Assembly: GCA_031270825.1 (NCBI GenBank) | Contig: JAISXH010000026.1 | Location: 16,642 to 80,641, forward strand | From: Bifidobacteriaceae bacterium | GTDB taxonomy: Bacteria > Actinomycetota > Actinomycetes > Actinomycetales > WQXJ01 | Direction: 5' to 3' | DNA: 64,000 nucleotides | Shown here: piece after piece, positions 33,661-41,741 of the stretch | How the letters are laid out: each line of letters begins with the position of its first letter | How positions within the stretch are numbered: the stretch's first letter is position 1 | Notes under the pieces: generated by a model | Told to the model about the DNA's origin: nothing | Databases searched by the model: none | Seen by the model: the letters and a program-made list of their open reading frames with translations, nothing else | Made by a program: the position numbers and the translations under genes

Positions 33661-34872
33661 GTGGCGTACAAACTGGATGGATGGCAAGACCCGACTTTGG
33701 GCGAAAACCTCGCCCGCGCTGGAGTCTCAAGGCGTGATTTCCTAGCCTATTGCGGCGTCTTGGCCGGGATCTTCGCGCTGGGGGCGGGCGCCAAGCCGGC
33801 CAGCGCCGCGCAGGTGGCTGAGGCTCTCGCGGCGGTCCGCAAACCGAACGTGGTCTGGCTGCAATTGCAGGAGTGCACCGGCTGCATGGAGTCGACCCTG
33901 CGGTCAGGCGGCACCACAGTCGAAGAAGTGGTGCTGAACCTGCTGTCGGTCAACTACAACGAACTGGTCATGGCGGCCGCCGGCGACGCCGCCAACAAAG
34001 CCTTGGCGGACACCAACGCCGAGGACCACATCTTGGTGGTGAACGGCTCCATCCCGACCAAAGACGGCGGGATCTATTGCACCATTGGCGGAGAGTCCGC
34101 CGAAGAGGTCCTGCGCAAGTCCGCCGAGAAAGCCACCGCCATCCTGGCCGTGGGCGCCTGCGCGGTCTGGGGTTCGGTGCAGGCCGCACGGCCCAATCCC
34201 ACCGGAGCCGTTGGCGTGGATCAGATCATCCGCGACAAGCCAGTCATCAACGTGGCCGGATGCCCGCCGATCGGCGAGGTCATCACCGCCACCGTCTCCT
34301 ACATCCTGACTCACGACGCGCTGCCGAAGACGGACGCCGAAGGGCGGCCGTTGTTCGCCTACGAGCAGCGCATCCACGATTCGTGCCCGCGCCGGGCCCA
34401 CTACGACGCCGGCCAGTATGTGCGTTCGTTCGACGACGATGGCGCCCGCGCCGGCTGGTGCCTCTATGAAGTGGGGTGCAAGGGTCCGTCCACCTTCAGC
34501 CCCTGCCCCATCTTCCAGTGGAACCTGCACACCAGTTGGCCCATTGGCGCCGGCCACCCCTGTATCGGCTGCACCGAAAAGGACTTCTTCGACCGGTTCA
34601 CGCCCTTCTACCAGGTCCTGCCGGATGTCAGAGGCCTGGGAGTGGAGTCGACCGCGACCAAGATCGGCTGGGGTCTGGTCGGCGCCACAGTCGCCGGGGT
34701 TGGCGTCCATGCCGGGCTGACCGCAGTTAGGCGCTCGACCAGTCGCAAGGCCAACGCCGCGGTGCCGCTGGCCGCCTTCGGCGACGAACCGGCCGGAGGC
34801 GCAGACGGCTGTTGTGGCGGCAAAAGCAAAGACGGCGATGGCGGCTGCGGTTGCTCTGGAGAGGGGCGATAG
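33661..34872 (+). CDS. [NiFe] hydrogenase small subunit, Tat-exported
   Basis: A 403-residue electron-transfer subunit. A Tat signal peptide with SRRDFLAYCG directs export of the folded enzyme. Proximal-cluster ligands start at ECTGCMES, with later Cys in VGACAVWG and AGCPPIGE. Medial and distal cluster ligands lie in DSCPRRAHYDAG, EVGCKGPSTFSPCP and HPCIGCTEKDF. A C-terminal hydrophobic helix (about residues 335-360) anchors it in the membrane. The tail beyond carries an unusual Cys-rich GCCGG...GCGCSG. GTG at 33661 has AGAGG upstream; ATG 33628 is an alternative. It pairs with the large subunit 3 bp downstream. Confidence 0.95.
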   Translation: MAYKLDGWQDPTLGENLARAGVSRRDFLAYCGVLAGIFALGAGAKPASAAQVAEALAAVRKPNVVWLQLQECTGCMESTLRSGGTTVEEVVLNLLSVNYNELVMAAAGDAANKALADTNAEDHILVVNGSIPTKDGGIYCTIGGESAEEVLRKSAEKATAILAVGACAVWGSVQAARPNPTGAVGVDQIIRDKPVINVAGCPPIGEVITATVSYILTHDALPKTDAEGRPLFAYEQRIHDSCPRRAHYDAGQYVRSFDDDGARAGWCLYEVGCKGPSTFSPCPIFQWNLHTSWPIGAGHPCIGCTEKDFFDRFTPFYQVLPDVRGLGVESTATKIGWGLVGATVAGVGVHAGLTAVRRSTSRKANAAVPLAAFGDEPAGGADGCCGGKSKDGDGGCGCSGEGR

Positions 34873-34875
34873 ACC

Positions 34876-36615
34876 ATGGCAGAACGGCTTGTGATCGACC
34901 CGATCACGCGAATTGAGGGGCACCTCCGCATCGAGCTGGAGACCGAGGACAGCAAGATCACCAAGGCCTGGAGCGAGACGACACAGTTCCGCGGCCTGGA
35001 AGAAATCGTCCAAGGCCGCGACCCGAGAGATGTTTGGGCCTTTGTCCAGCGCATCTGCGGGGTGTGCACCTCCGTCCACGCGATCGCCTCGATCGTGGCG
35101 GTGGAGAACGCGATCGGCTCAAATCCGCCCGGCCAGGCGCGGCTGATCAGAGACATGGTGTTGGCCTCGCAGGAGGTCCAAGACCATGTCATCCACTTCT
35201 ACCACCTGCACGCTTTGGACTTCGTCGATGTGACCTCGGCGGCGCTGGGCGATCCGCAGGCGGCGGTTGATTTCGCCAGGGCGATCGGCTCCACCTGGAA
35301 GGGGAACACCCTCGAACGAATGACTCAGGTGCGCGACACGGTTCAGGGCATTTTGGATTCCGGCCAGTTGAGCATCTTCACCGGCGGTTATTGGGGCCAC
35401 CCGGACTACCGCCTGCCGCCGGAGGCGAACCTGATGGCGGTGGCCCACTACTTGGACGCGCTGGAGTTCCAAAGGTCCATGATTCGGATCGGCACCGTCT
35501 TCGGGGGCAAGAACCCTCACCCGAATTTCCTGGTCGGCGGCATGGCCTGCACCATTGACCAGGGTCACACAGAGTCCATCAACCAGGTTCAGGTGGACCA
35601 GGTGGGCGTGTGGGTGGCGGAATCGCTGGAATTCGTCAAGTCCTGCTACGTTCCGGACGCGCTGGCCATTGCCGGGGTTTACAAGGACTACTTCGACATT
35701 GGCGCCGCCCAAGACAATTACCTGGCCGTGGGCATGGCCGGAGCCACCTTCGGCGGCGACCCGGCCCATTCGGACTGGACGTCTGCCCACACCAGTATCA
35801 AACCGGGCGTGATCTTCGACGGCGATTTGGGAACCATCCATCCGTTCGACCCCCAAAAGATCGAAGAATGGGTGCATTCGGCCTGGTACTCCTACCAGGG
35901 CGGAGACATTGGACTCAGACCCAGCGAGGGCGAGACAACAGTCGCCTACACCGGCCCCAAGCCGCCCTACGAGTGGCTGGCCGATGCCGACGAATACACC
36001 TGGTGCAAAGCTCCCCGCTACGATGGCCGTCCGGTCCAAGTGGGGCCGCTGGCGCGGGTGATCCTGGCCTACGCCCAGGGGCACGCGCGCACCGTGGAAA
36101 TAGTCGACTCCGCCCTCGAACAGCTTGGTATCACCGCCGGCCAGCTGAATTCCACTGGCGGGCGAATCCTGGCCCGCGCCGTCGAATGCTTGACCTCGGC
36201 CGAGATCCTGGCGGAGACGACCTTCCCGACCTTCGTCAAGAACCTCAAGGGCGGTGACATCGCCGTCTTCGACCCGACCCGCTGGGAGCCGAGTTCCTGG
36301 CCGTCTGAGTCCGCTGGAATGTCGTTCGTGGAGGTGGCCCGCGGCAACCTCAGCCACTGGGTGACCATCAAGGACGGCAAAGTGGCCCGCTATCAGGCCG
36401 TGGTCCCGACCACCTGGCTGGCCGGAGGCAGGGACAAGGACGGCCAGCAGGGACCCTACGAGGAATCCCTGGCGGGCAACGGCCAGCATCCCCTAATCGA
36501 GCCGGACCGACCGTTGGAACCGCTCAGGACCATCCACTCGTTTGATCCGTGCATGTCCTGCGCCGTCCATGTGCTTGATCCCAGCGGCCGGGAACACGCC
36601 GGGCTGGAGGCCTGA
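34876..36615 (+). CDS. [NiFe] hydrogenase large subunit
   Basis: A 579-residue catalytic subunit. Nickel ligands are in RICGVCTSVH (near residue 57) and in the C-terminal DPCMSCAVH. The 15 residues after that His form the peptide removed by the maturation protease once nickel is in place. The size and the membrane-anchored small subunit fit a group 1 H2-uptake enzyme feeding electrons to quinones through the adjacent cytochrome b. ATG at 34876 has GGAGAGGGG upstream. Confidence 0.96.
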   Translation: MAERLVIDPITRIEGHLRIELETEDSKITKAWSETTQFRGLEEIVQGRDPRDVWAFVQRICGVCTSVHAIASIVAVENAIGSNPPGQARLIRDMVLASQEVQDHVIHFYHLHALDFVDVTSAALGDPQAAVDFARAIGSTWKGNTLERMTQVRDTVQGILDSGQLSIFTGGYWGHPDYRLPPEANLMAVAHYLDALEFQRSMIRIGTVFGGKNPHPNFLVGGMACTIDQGHTESINQVQVDQVGVWVAESLEFVKSCYVPDALAIAGVYKDYFDIGAAQDNYLAVGMAGATFGGDPAHSDWTSAHTSIKPGVIFDGDLGTIHPFDPQKIEEWVHSAWYSYQGGDIGLRPSEGETTVAYTGPKPPYEWLADADEYTWCKAPRYDGRPVQVGPLARVILAYAQGHARTVEIVDSALEQLGITAGQLNSTGGRILARAVECLTSAEILAETTFPTFVKNLKGGDIAVFDPTRWEPSSWPSESAGMSFVEVARGNLSHWVTIKDGKVARYQAVVPTTWLAGGRDKDGQQGPYEESLAGNGQHPLIEPDRPLEPLRTIHSFDPCMSCAVHVLDPSGREHAGLEA

Positions 36616-36617
36616 CC

Positions 36618-37847
36618 ATGGCCGGCATAGTCCCCTTGCCAGCCGCCACAGCCGGCCCCACCCACCCGGAGGTGCACGTTGGGGGAGAGTTCACGCTCGG
36701 CCGGCTGAGCGAAGGGGTCGTTCTGGGGTTGGCGGCGGTGACCTGCGTCGGCAGCCAGGACCCAGTCGACCAGGCCTTGGCGGTCGCGGTGGCGAAAGAC
36801 CGGCCCGACTTGGAAAAGCCTCAGGTTGATTCAGCCGATTTCGATCCGGCCAGCCCCAAGCATCGCTACAGCCTGACCATGGTGCGCTACTTCCCGCTGG
36901 AGGGGGACGACCGCTCCGATGTCGTGGTCATGCGCGGCTCCCTCGAAGCCGTGATGGCCGAAACCAACGTCTCACGCAAGGACAAGGGGCTGCTTCGCCG
37001 CAACGCCGTCTGGGCGCAAGCCCATGGCTGGCGCCCGCTGGCGGTGGCGACCGCGCCGGTGACCGGACGCGATCAGGTCGGCCCGTTCACCATGCAGGGC
37101 TTTGTCTATATCGGCATTGGCCCAACCAAGCCGCTGCCGAATTCGGGTCCGTCCAACTGGGCCTGGGTGCAGGTTTGGTCCGCGTCGCTGCGCGTGCAGC
37201 ACTGGATCAACGTGGCGGCGGTTTTCACCCTCAGTTGCACCGGCTACATCATCATGGACCCGTTCTTCGGACCCGCTGGCGGGCAAAGCGCGGATGTGGG
37301 CTTCCAGATGGGCTGGGTGCGCATGGTCCACTTCACGGTCGGGTTCTTGTGGATAGTGCTGGGCCTGACCCGGGTGGTGGCGGCGTTCACCTCCCGCGAC
37401 CGCCACCAGCGTTGGAACGAATGGTGGCCGCTCAAGTCCAAGCAGGACGTCAAGTACCTCGGCGAGGTGCTGGGCCACTATGCCCTGATCAAGAACCACG
37501 CGCCCTTGTTCTTGGGCCACAACCCGCTACAACAGTTGACCTACACCGCCGTGTACTTGGCCTGCGGCGTGCAGATGTTCACCGGGTTGACGTTGTTCGG
37601 CCTGTACCACCAGACCAATTGGTTCTGGGAGTTGATGGCGACGCCGGCCCACTGGGTCGGCATCCCGTTCATCAGGCTGTTCCACACCATGATGATGTTC
37701 TGCCTGTGGGCCTTCGTGATCGTGCACGTCTATCTGGCGGTCCGGGCCGATTCGCTGGAACGCCACGGCGGCATCTCCTCGATGATCAACGGCGGCGTTT
37801 GGCTGCGTCAGGGCGCCAAGCCGGTGGACGCGCCGGAAATCGGATGA
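36618..37847 (+). CDS. hydrogenase cytochrome b subunit fused to a P-type-ATPase N-domain-like region
   Basis: A 409-residue protein. The C-terminal ~225 residues are a HyaC/HydC-type di-haem cytochrome b: LRVQHWINVAAVF, VRMVHFTVGFLWIVLGLTR, WNEWWPLKSKQDVKYL, and a last helix with HTMMMFCLWAFVIVHVYL. It links the hydrogenase to quinone. The first ~180 residues are extra. They read like the nucleotide-binding domain of a plasma-membrane P-type ATPase: FTLGRL where DKTGTLT would be (phosphorylated Asp absent), SQDPVDQALAVAVAK, ADFDPASPKHRYSLT, VVMRGSLEAVM in place of the KGAP region, and GPFTMQGFVYIGIGP. It would face the cytoplasm. The ATPase match is by eye. Confidence 0.88.
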   Translation: MAGIVPLPAATAGPTHPEVHVGGEFTLGRLSEGVVLGLAAVTCVGSQDPVDQALAVAVAKDRPDLEKPQVDSADFDPASPKHRYSLTMVRYFPLEGDDRSDVVVMRGSLEAVMAETNVSRKDKGLLRRNAVWAQAHGWRPLAVATAPVTGRDQVGPFTMQGFVYIGIGPTKPLPNSGPSNWAWVQVWSASLRVQHWINVAAVFTLSCTGYIIMDPFFGPAGGQSADVGFQMGWVRMVHFTVGFLWIVLGLTRVVAAFTSRDRHQRWNEWWPLKSKQDVKYLGEVLGHYALIKNHAPLFLGHNPLQQLTYTAVYLACGVQMFTGLTLFGLYHQTNWFWELMATPAHWVGIPFIRLFHTMMMFCLWAFVIVHVYLAVRADSLERHGGISSMINGGVWLRQGAKPVDAPEIG

Positions 37848-38485
37848 CGAAGCCCGCCCGCACCGCCCCGCCGGGAGCAACCACACCACCAGCGACCACA
37901 CCACCGCCAGTCACGGCAACACCAACAACGCCAACACCAATAACGCCGCCGAACGAAGCCCCCCAGCTTCGGCCCGTCCCCGCCCGCGCGCCGGGTGACC
38001 GGGGCGGACGGCCCGGACAGAGCAAGGTGACGGTCTTAGCGGTCGGCAACACCATCATGTCCGATGACGCCCTGGGACCCGCGCTGTTGGCCTCCCTTAG
38101 GCGAGCGCGACCGGACGCGGAAATCGAGTACGTGGACGGCGGCATCGGCGGGCTGGACTTGCTGCCTGTGGTGCAGGACGCCGAACGTCTGCTGATCCTC
38201 GACGCCGTGGCGGGCGGGGCGCCCGGCGATGTTCTGCGCCTCGACGGCGACCAACTGCCCAGGCTGCTGGCCGCCAAGCTGTCTCCCCACCAGGTGGGGC
38301 TGATCGACGTGTTCAGCGCCGCCCGCCTGCTCGGAAGCGAGCCCAGCGAGGTCGTGGTGGTCGGGATCGTGCCTGGCCGGGTTGAGCTGGCGCTGGGCCT
38401 GACGCCGGCTGTGGAGGCCGCGTTGCCGCAGGCCACAGCCGTGGCGGCGGCAGTCCTGGACGAATGGGCGGGCCGGCGGGGATAG
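37844..38485 (+). CDS. hydrogenase maturation protease (HyaD/HybD family)
   Basis: A 213-residue protease expected to cleave the large-subunit C-terminal peptide after nickel insertion. The HybD fold starts at VTVLAVGNTIMSDDALGP; the usual first metal ligand Glu is Asp here. The other two ligands are in EYVDGGIGGLDLLP and LSPHQVGLIDVF. Before it is an unusual ~55-residue Pro/Thr-rich extension (TTPPATTPPPVTATPTTP). The ATG at 37844 overlaps the cytochrome b stop. The gene closes the structural operon. Confidence 0.9.
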   Translation: MTKPARTAPPGATTPPATTPPPVTATPTTPTPITPPNEAPQLRPVPARAPGDRGGRPGQSKVTVLAVGNTIMSDDALGPALLASLRRARPDAEIEYVDGGIGGLDLLPVVQDAERLLILDAVAGGAPGDVLRLDGDQLPRLLAAKLSPHQVGLIDVFSAARLLGSEPSEVVVVGIVPGRVELALGLTPAVEAALPQATAVAAAVLDEWAGRRG

Positions 38486-38540
38486 TGGGCGGCAGATTTG
38501 CCGCCTTGACTCAGCAACGCGGGTTGCGGTCCGCCTGGGC

Positions 38541-38729
38541 GCCGGGCGCGCTGGCGCCATCAGGTCTGGGCGTCCGCGAAGGGCGCCTCGAATTCCCTTG
38601 GGCGCTGGGCGCGCTGGCGCCGTTAGGGCAGAGCGTCGGCGAGGGCCGCCTCGACCTGAGGTCGGCGCTGGGCGCGCTGGCGCGGTCAGGTCCGCGCGTC
38701 GGCGAAGGCCACCTCGAACTCGCGTCCCC
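38541..38729. repeat. 63-bp tandem repeat x 3 at the 3' end of hypA
   Basis: Units at 38541, 38604 and 38667 share GGCGCGCTGGCGC, then a TCAGG/TTAGG, GCGTCSGCGARGG and CCTCGA. The third unit includes the hypA stop and its last codons, so the two outer units are duplicates of the hypA 3' end. Confidence 0.85.
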
Positions 38730-39033
38730 GGATCAGATTGCCGCAGGGTGCCCCGCAGGACGGGCATCGAAGGGCGTAGAACTGGTCCACCGGCTGTTCG
38801 GAACCGCAGGCGGCGCACAAGACGGCGGCTGCCACCTCTTCGATCTCGAGTTCGGCGCCCGCCAATCTGGTGCCTGCGACGGCCAAGGGCCAGGCGCCCC
38901 GCAGGGCCTCGGGAACCGCGCCGCTGAGGCTGCCGACCCGCAGGCCGACCCGCTCCACGCCGCCCGCACCGGCTTTGGCGGCGGCGCCGTCCACCGCGCG
39001 GACCACGGAACGGAGCAGACCCAATTCGTGCAC
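38686..39033 (-). CDS. hypA: HypA-family nickel chaperone, copy 1
   Basis: A 115-residue protein. GTG 39033 gives MHELGLLRS, with the nickel-binding His2. The zinc site is CAAC...CPSC (about residues 73-94). HypA delivers nickel to the hydrogenase large subunit with HypB. The rest diverges from the second HypA at 43230. It is divergent from the HupK-like gene, with 17 bp between start codons. The 3' end lies in a 63-bp tandem repeat. Confidence 0.88.
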   Translation of the reverse strand: MHELGLLRSVVRAVDGAAAKAGAGGVERVGLRVGSLSGAVPEALRGAWPLAVAGTRLAGAELEIEEVAAAVLCAACGSEQPVDQFYALRCPSCGAPCGNLIRGREFEVAFADART

Positions 39034-39038
39034 CGGAC

Positions 39039-39044
39039 TATGGT
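39039..39044 (+). promoter_or_regulatory. -10 element TATGGT, leaderless start of the HupK-like gene
   Basis: TATGGT is followed by 6 nt and GTG 39051, inside the 17-bp gap to the divergent hypA. Confidence 0.5.
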
Positions 39045-39050
39045 GGCACA

Positions 39051-40331
39051 GTGACCGTGAGGCTGATCATCGACCAAGCCGTGGATGGCGCGGACGCCAG
39101 CGTGATCGCCGAGCGCTCCCCGGAGGGGGCGCTGCTGGACGCGCGCCTCGACTTGTCGATCCTGCCTCGGTTGGAGCCGCTGCTGCTCGGGCGCCCGGTC
39201 GCGGAGGTTCCGCCGCTGGTGGAACGCCTTTGCGGAGTCTGTCCGGCCGCCCACCATTTGGCCGGGGTGGCCGCCCTCGAAGCCCTCCACGGGATCGCCT
39301 CGATCCCCGCACAAGCGCGCCGCGTCCGCCGATTGCTTCACTACGGCTCGATGCTGACCATGCACGCCACCAGCTTTTTCGCGGCCGGACGCCAGGAAGC
39401 GCTGGCCTTGCGGCGGCTCGGCAAGCTGGCCATGGCGGCCGCTGGATCGCCCGGCCATTTCCCCACCACCGCCGTGGTCGGCGGGGCAGCCGGCGCCATG
39501 GTGGCCGATGCCGCCACCGCTTGCGCCGAGTCTGTGGCGGCCGCGCTGGCCGGCGCGCGCGACCTGTTCCGCTGGGCGCAGGACGATCCGGCGGCGACGG
39601 CCGAGCGTCACGCTGCTAGCAGCGACACATTTCTGGGCGCGGACGTGGCGCTGGTGGATGCCGATGGGCGGCTGGATCCCCTGGGAGAGCGTCTGCGCGC
39701 GATTGATCCGGCAGGCCAGGTGATTGTGGCGGGCGCGCTGGCCAGCCAGTGGGACGACCTGGTCGCTCTGGCCCAGCCGGAGGCGGCGGCATCGCGCCCG
39801 TCTTTGCTGGCCGGAGGGGCAGATGGCGGCCATTACCGGGTGGGACCGGTGGCCGGCCTGCGGGTAGCGGCGCCGACCACGGCTGTGGCGGCTGAACTGC
39901 GGGAAGACTGGCTGCGAGGGGGCGGCGGGACCCTGGCGGCCCGAGCGGTCATGGCCGTCCACTGCGTCGAGGCCATCGCCGATCTGGTCGCCGGCCAGGA
40001 CTGGATTGGCCGGGATGACACCGAGCCAGATAAGACCGGGCCAGCGGCGGCCGGCCGGGTCGGCGTCGGCTGGGTCGATGGCGCTCGCGGCCTGCTCGTC
40101 CACCGGTATCGGGTGGACCAGGAGGGCAAGGTTGACCAAGCATTGGTGCTGACGCCCACGGCGCAGAACGAGTATTGGCTCTCCCGGCTGTTGATTCGGG
40201 CGCTGACCGGCGATTCGGACCACCTGGCCCTGGAGAACGCGATCCGCGAGGCGGACCCGTGCCTGCCCTGCGTGGCCGCTCCGGCCGGGCACATGGGCGT
40301 CAAGATCAACACTGTGACTAAGGACAGGTGA
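39051..40331 (+). CDS. hydrogenase large-subunit homologue, HupK/HoxV-like
   Basis: A 426-residue protein related to the large subunit but shorter by ~150 residues. It keeps all four Cys that hold the metal centre: RLCGVCPAAHH near residue 60 and DPCLPC near the C terminus. The His of the usual DPCxxCxxH is missing, and 19 residues follow the last Cys. There is no small-subunit partner. HupK and HoxV are such homologues, thought to serve as scaffolds for building the Fe(CN)2CO unit. hypC starts 7 bp downstream, which supports a maturation role. A second catalytic subunit is less likely. Confidence 0.8.
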   Translation: MTVRLIIDQAVDGADASVIAERSPEGALLDARLDLSILPRLEPLLLGRPVAEVPPLVERLCGVCPAAHHLAGVAALEALHGIASIPAQARRVRRLLHYGSMLTMHATSFFAAGRQEALALRRLGKLAMAAAGSPGHFPTTAVVGGAAGAMVADAATACAESVAAALAGARDLFRWAQDDPAATAERHAASSDTFLGADVALVDADGRLDPLGERLRAIDPAGQVIVAGALASQWDDLVALAQPEAAASRPSLLAGGADGGHYRVGPVAGLRVAAPTTAVAAELREDWLRGGGGTLAARAVMAVHCVEAIADLVAGQDWIGRDDTEPDKTGPAAAGRVGVGWVDGARGLLVHRYRVDQEGKVDQALVLTPTAQNEYWLSRLLIRALTGDSDHLALENAIREADPCLPCVAAPAGHMGVKINTVTKDR

Positions 40332-40338
40332 AGAGTCG

Positions 40339-40593
40339 ATGTGCGTGGCTGTGCCGACCCGGATCGTCGCGATCGAAGCCGGTCCGCTGCCTATGGCCCG
40401 CCTGGAGCCCGGAACCGTGCCGGCCACCTGCTGCCTGGCCTACGTGCCCGAGGCCCAGGTCGGCGACTACGTGCTTGTCCAGCATGGCTTCGCGATCGAA
40501 GTGCTGGACGCCGAATCGGCGGCCCTGTCGCTGGCGGCCTTCGCCGAACTGGGAGCGATCCGCGCCCCTGGCGCCCCTGACGACGCTGACTGA
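40339..40593 (+). CDS. hypC: hydrogenase maturation chaperone HypC
   Basis: An 84-residue protein starting MCVAVPTRIVAIE. The Cys at position 2 binds the iron-cyanide unit and the large-subunit precursor. VGDYVLVQHGFAIEVLD forms the small beta-barrel. HypC works with HypD, which is not in the window. It is co-transcribed with the HupK-like gene. Confidence 0.95.
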   Translation: MCVAVPTRIVAIEAGPLPMARLEPGTVPATCCLAYVPEAQVGDYVLVQHGFAIEVLDAESAALSLAAFAELGAIRAPGAPDDAD

Positions 40594-40619
40594 GCCCGCC
40601 AGCAGTCGCCGGCCGCATC

Positions 40620-40720
40620 CTTGCGGAATCAGCACAATCACCGTCCCCTTGAGTGCCGTCCCCGTGCGGAATCAGCACGATCACCGTTCCCTTGCGGAAT
40701 CAGCAGGATCGCCGTCGCGG
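40620..40720. repeat. cluster of ~31-nt GGGGACGGTGATTGTG-type repeats, second site
   Basis: Three tandem variants of GCGGAATCAGCACAATCACC followed by GTCCCCTTG occur at about 40622, 40664 and 40693. The tatC stop codon (40681-40683) falls inside the second copy, and the third encodes the last tatC residues. Confidence 0.8.
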
Positions 40721-41505
40721 CGGTCCCGCTTGGCCACGCGCCGCTCGTGGAGGTAGGCAACCAGGATCGCCAGGCAGTAGAGGGCCAACATGCCGAGCGC
40801 CTGGATGATCATCGGCAGCGGACTGGGAATCGGATTGATGACGGCCGCCAACGCGAAGGCCGCGATCACGGCCACCCGCCAGCCTTTGACCAGCGAACGG
40901 GCCCGGACCAGGCCGGCGAAGTTCATCGCCACCAGCAATTCCGGCACCAGGAAGGACAACCCGAAAGCGATCACCAGGTAGGTGTAGAAGTTGACATAGG
41001 ACGCGGCCGAAATCAGCGCTGCGCCGTCCTCGGGCACGAAGGACACCAGGATGTCGACCGCGCGGGGCGCCACCAGGACGCCGGAGTAGGCGCCTCCCGC
41101 GAACAGGATCAGGCCGCCCAAGCCGAATCCGATCGTGTGCAACCGCTCCCGCCGCTTCAAACCGGGCCCTATGAAAGCCGCGGCTTGGTAAATCCACCAC
41201 GGGCTCGAGACCAACAGACCCAGCCATAACGAGACCTTCAACCTCAGATCAAGGGCCGCCGAGATAGTTTGGAAATTCAGTTGCGCGTTGGTGTCGGCGA
41301 TCTCGGCCAAGGGTTCGGACATGAAATCGACTGTCGGCGTGTACAAGAACCAGCCCGCCACGCTGGCCAGCAGCACTCCGGCTATCGCCAGGATGAGGCG
41401 GCGGCGCAGTTCCCGGAAATGCTCCACCACTCGCATGGTCTTGGAGCTGGCGCCATCCGAGCCGGCCTGGCCGTGAGAACCGCCTGGGCCAACCGAGTCG
41501 CTCAT
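40681..41505 (-). CDS. tatC: Sec-independent translocase TatC
   Basis: A 274-residue polytopic protein that recognises twin-arginine signals. MRVVEHFRELRRRL is the TatC N-terminal signature, SSPWWIYQAAAFIGPGL is the conserved cytoplasmic loop, and six helices follow. It overlaps tatA by four bases. The C-terminal ADSARER and the stop lie in the 31-nt repeat cluster. Confidence 0.95.
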   Translation of the reverse strand: MSDSVGPGGSHGQAGSDGASSKTMRVVEHFRELRRRLILAIAGVLLASVAGWFLYTPTVDFMSEPLAEIADTNAQLNFQTISAALDLRLKVSLWLGLLVSSPWWIYQAAAFIGPGLKRRERLHTIGFGLGGLILFAGGAYSGVLVAPRAVDILVSFVPEDGAALISAASYVNFYTYLVIAFGLSFLVPELLVAMNFAGLVRARSLVKGWRVAVIAAFALAAVINPIPSPLPMIIQALGMLALYCLAILVAYLHERRVAKRDRRDGDPADSARER

Positions 41506-41741
41506 GTAGCGGGAGGGTCCCCCGGGGCGGCCGGGCCGCCGGCGGCCTCAGGCAGCGAGCCGCCGGATGACGCGGCTGGCGGTGGCGCCGCAGTCGCAGG
41601 CGGTTCCTCCTGCAATTCGCGCACCTCCTTCTTGAACACCTTCAGCGACTGGCCGATCGACTTGGCGATGTCTGGCAGCTTGCCCGCGCCGAACACCAGC
41701 AGGATTACTACGGCTAGGACAACATAGTGCCAAGGTCTCAT
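41502..41741 (-). CDS. tatA: Sec-independent translocase TatA
   Basis: A 79-residue protein: one helix (WHYVVLAVVILLVFGAGKLP), the FGAGKLPDIAKSIGQSL hinge and amphipathic helix, and a Pro/Ala-rich tail. It overlaps tatC at one end and tatB at the other. Confidence 0.93.
   Translation of the reverse strand: MRPWHYVVLAVVILLVFGAGKLPDIAKSIGQSLKVFKKEVRELQEEPPATAAPPPAASSGGSLPEAAGGPAAPGDPPAT

Noticed and set aside
37175..37843. Extension of the maturation protease frame into the cytochrome b gene
   Set aside because: It lies in another phase of a clear gene; the ATG at 37844 overlaps the cytochrome stop as expected for coupled genes.
39051..40331. Second catalytic [NiFe] hydrogenase
   Set aside because: It is too short, lacks the terminal His and has no small subunit; position beside hypC fits a maturation scaffold better.
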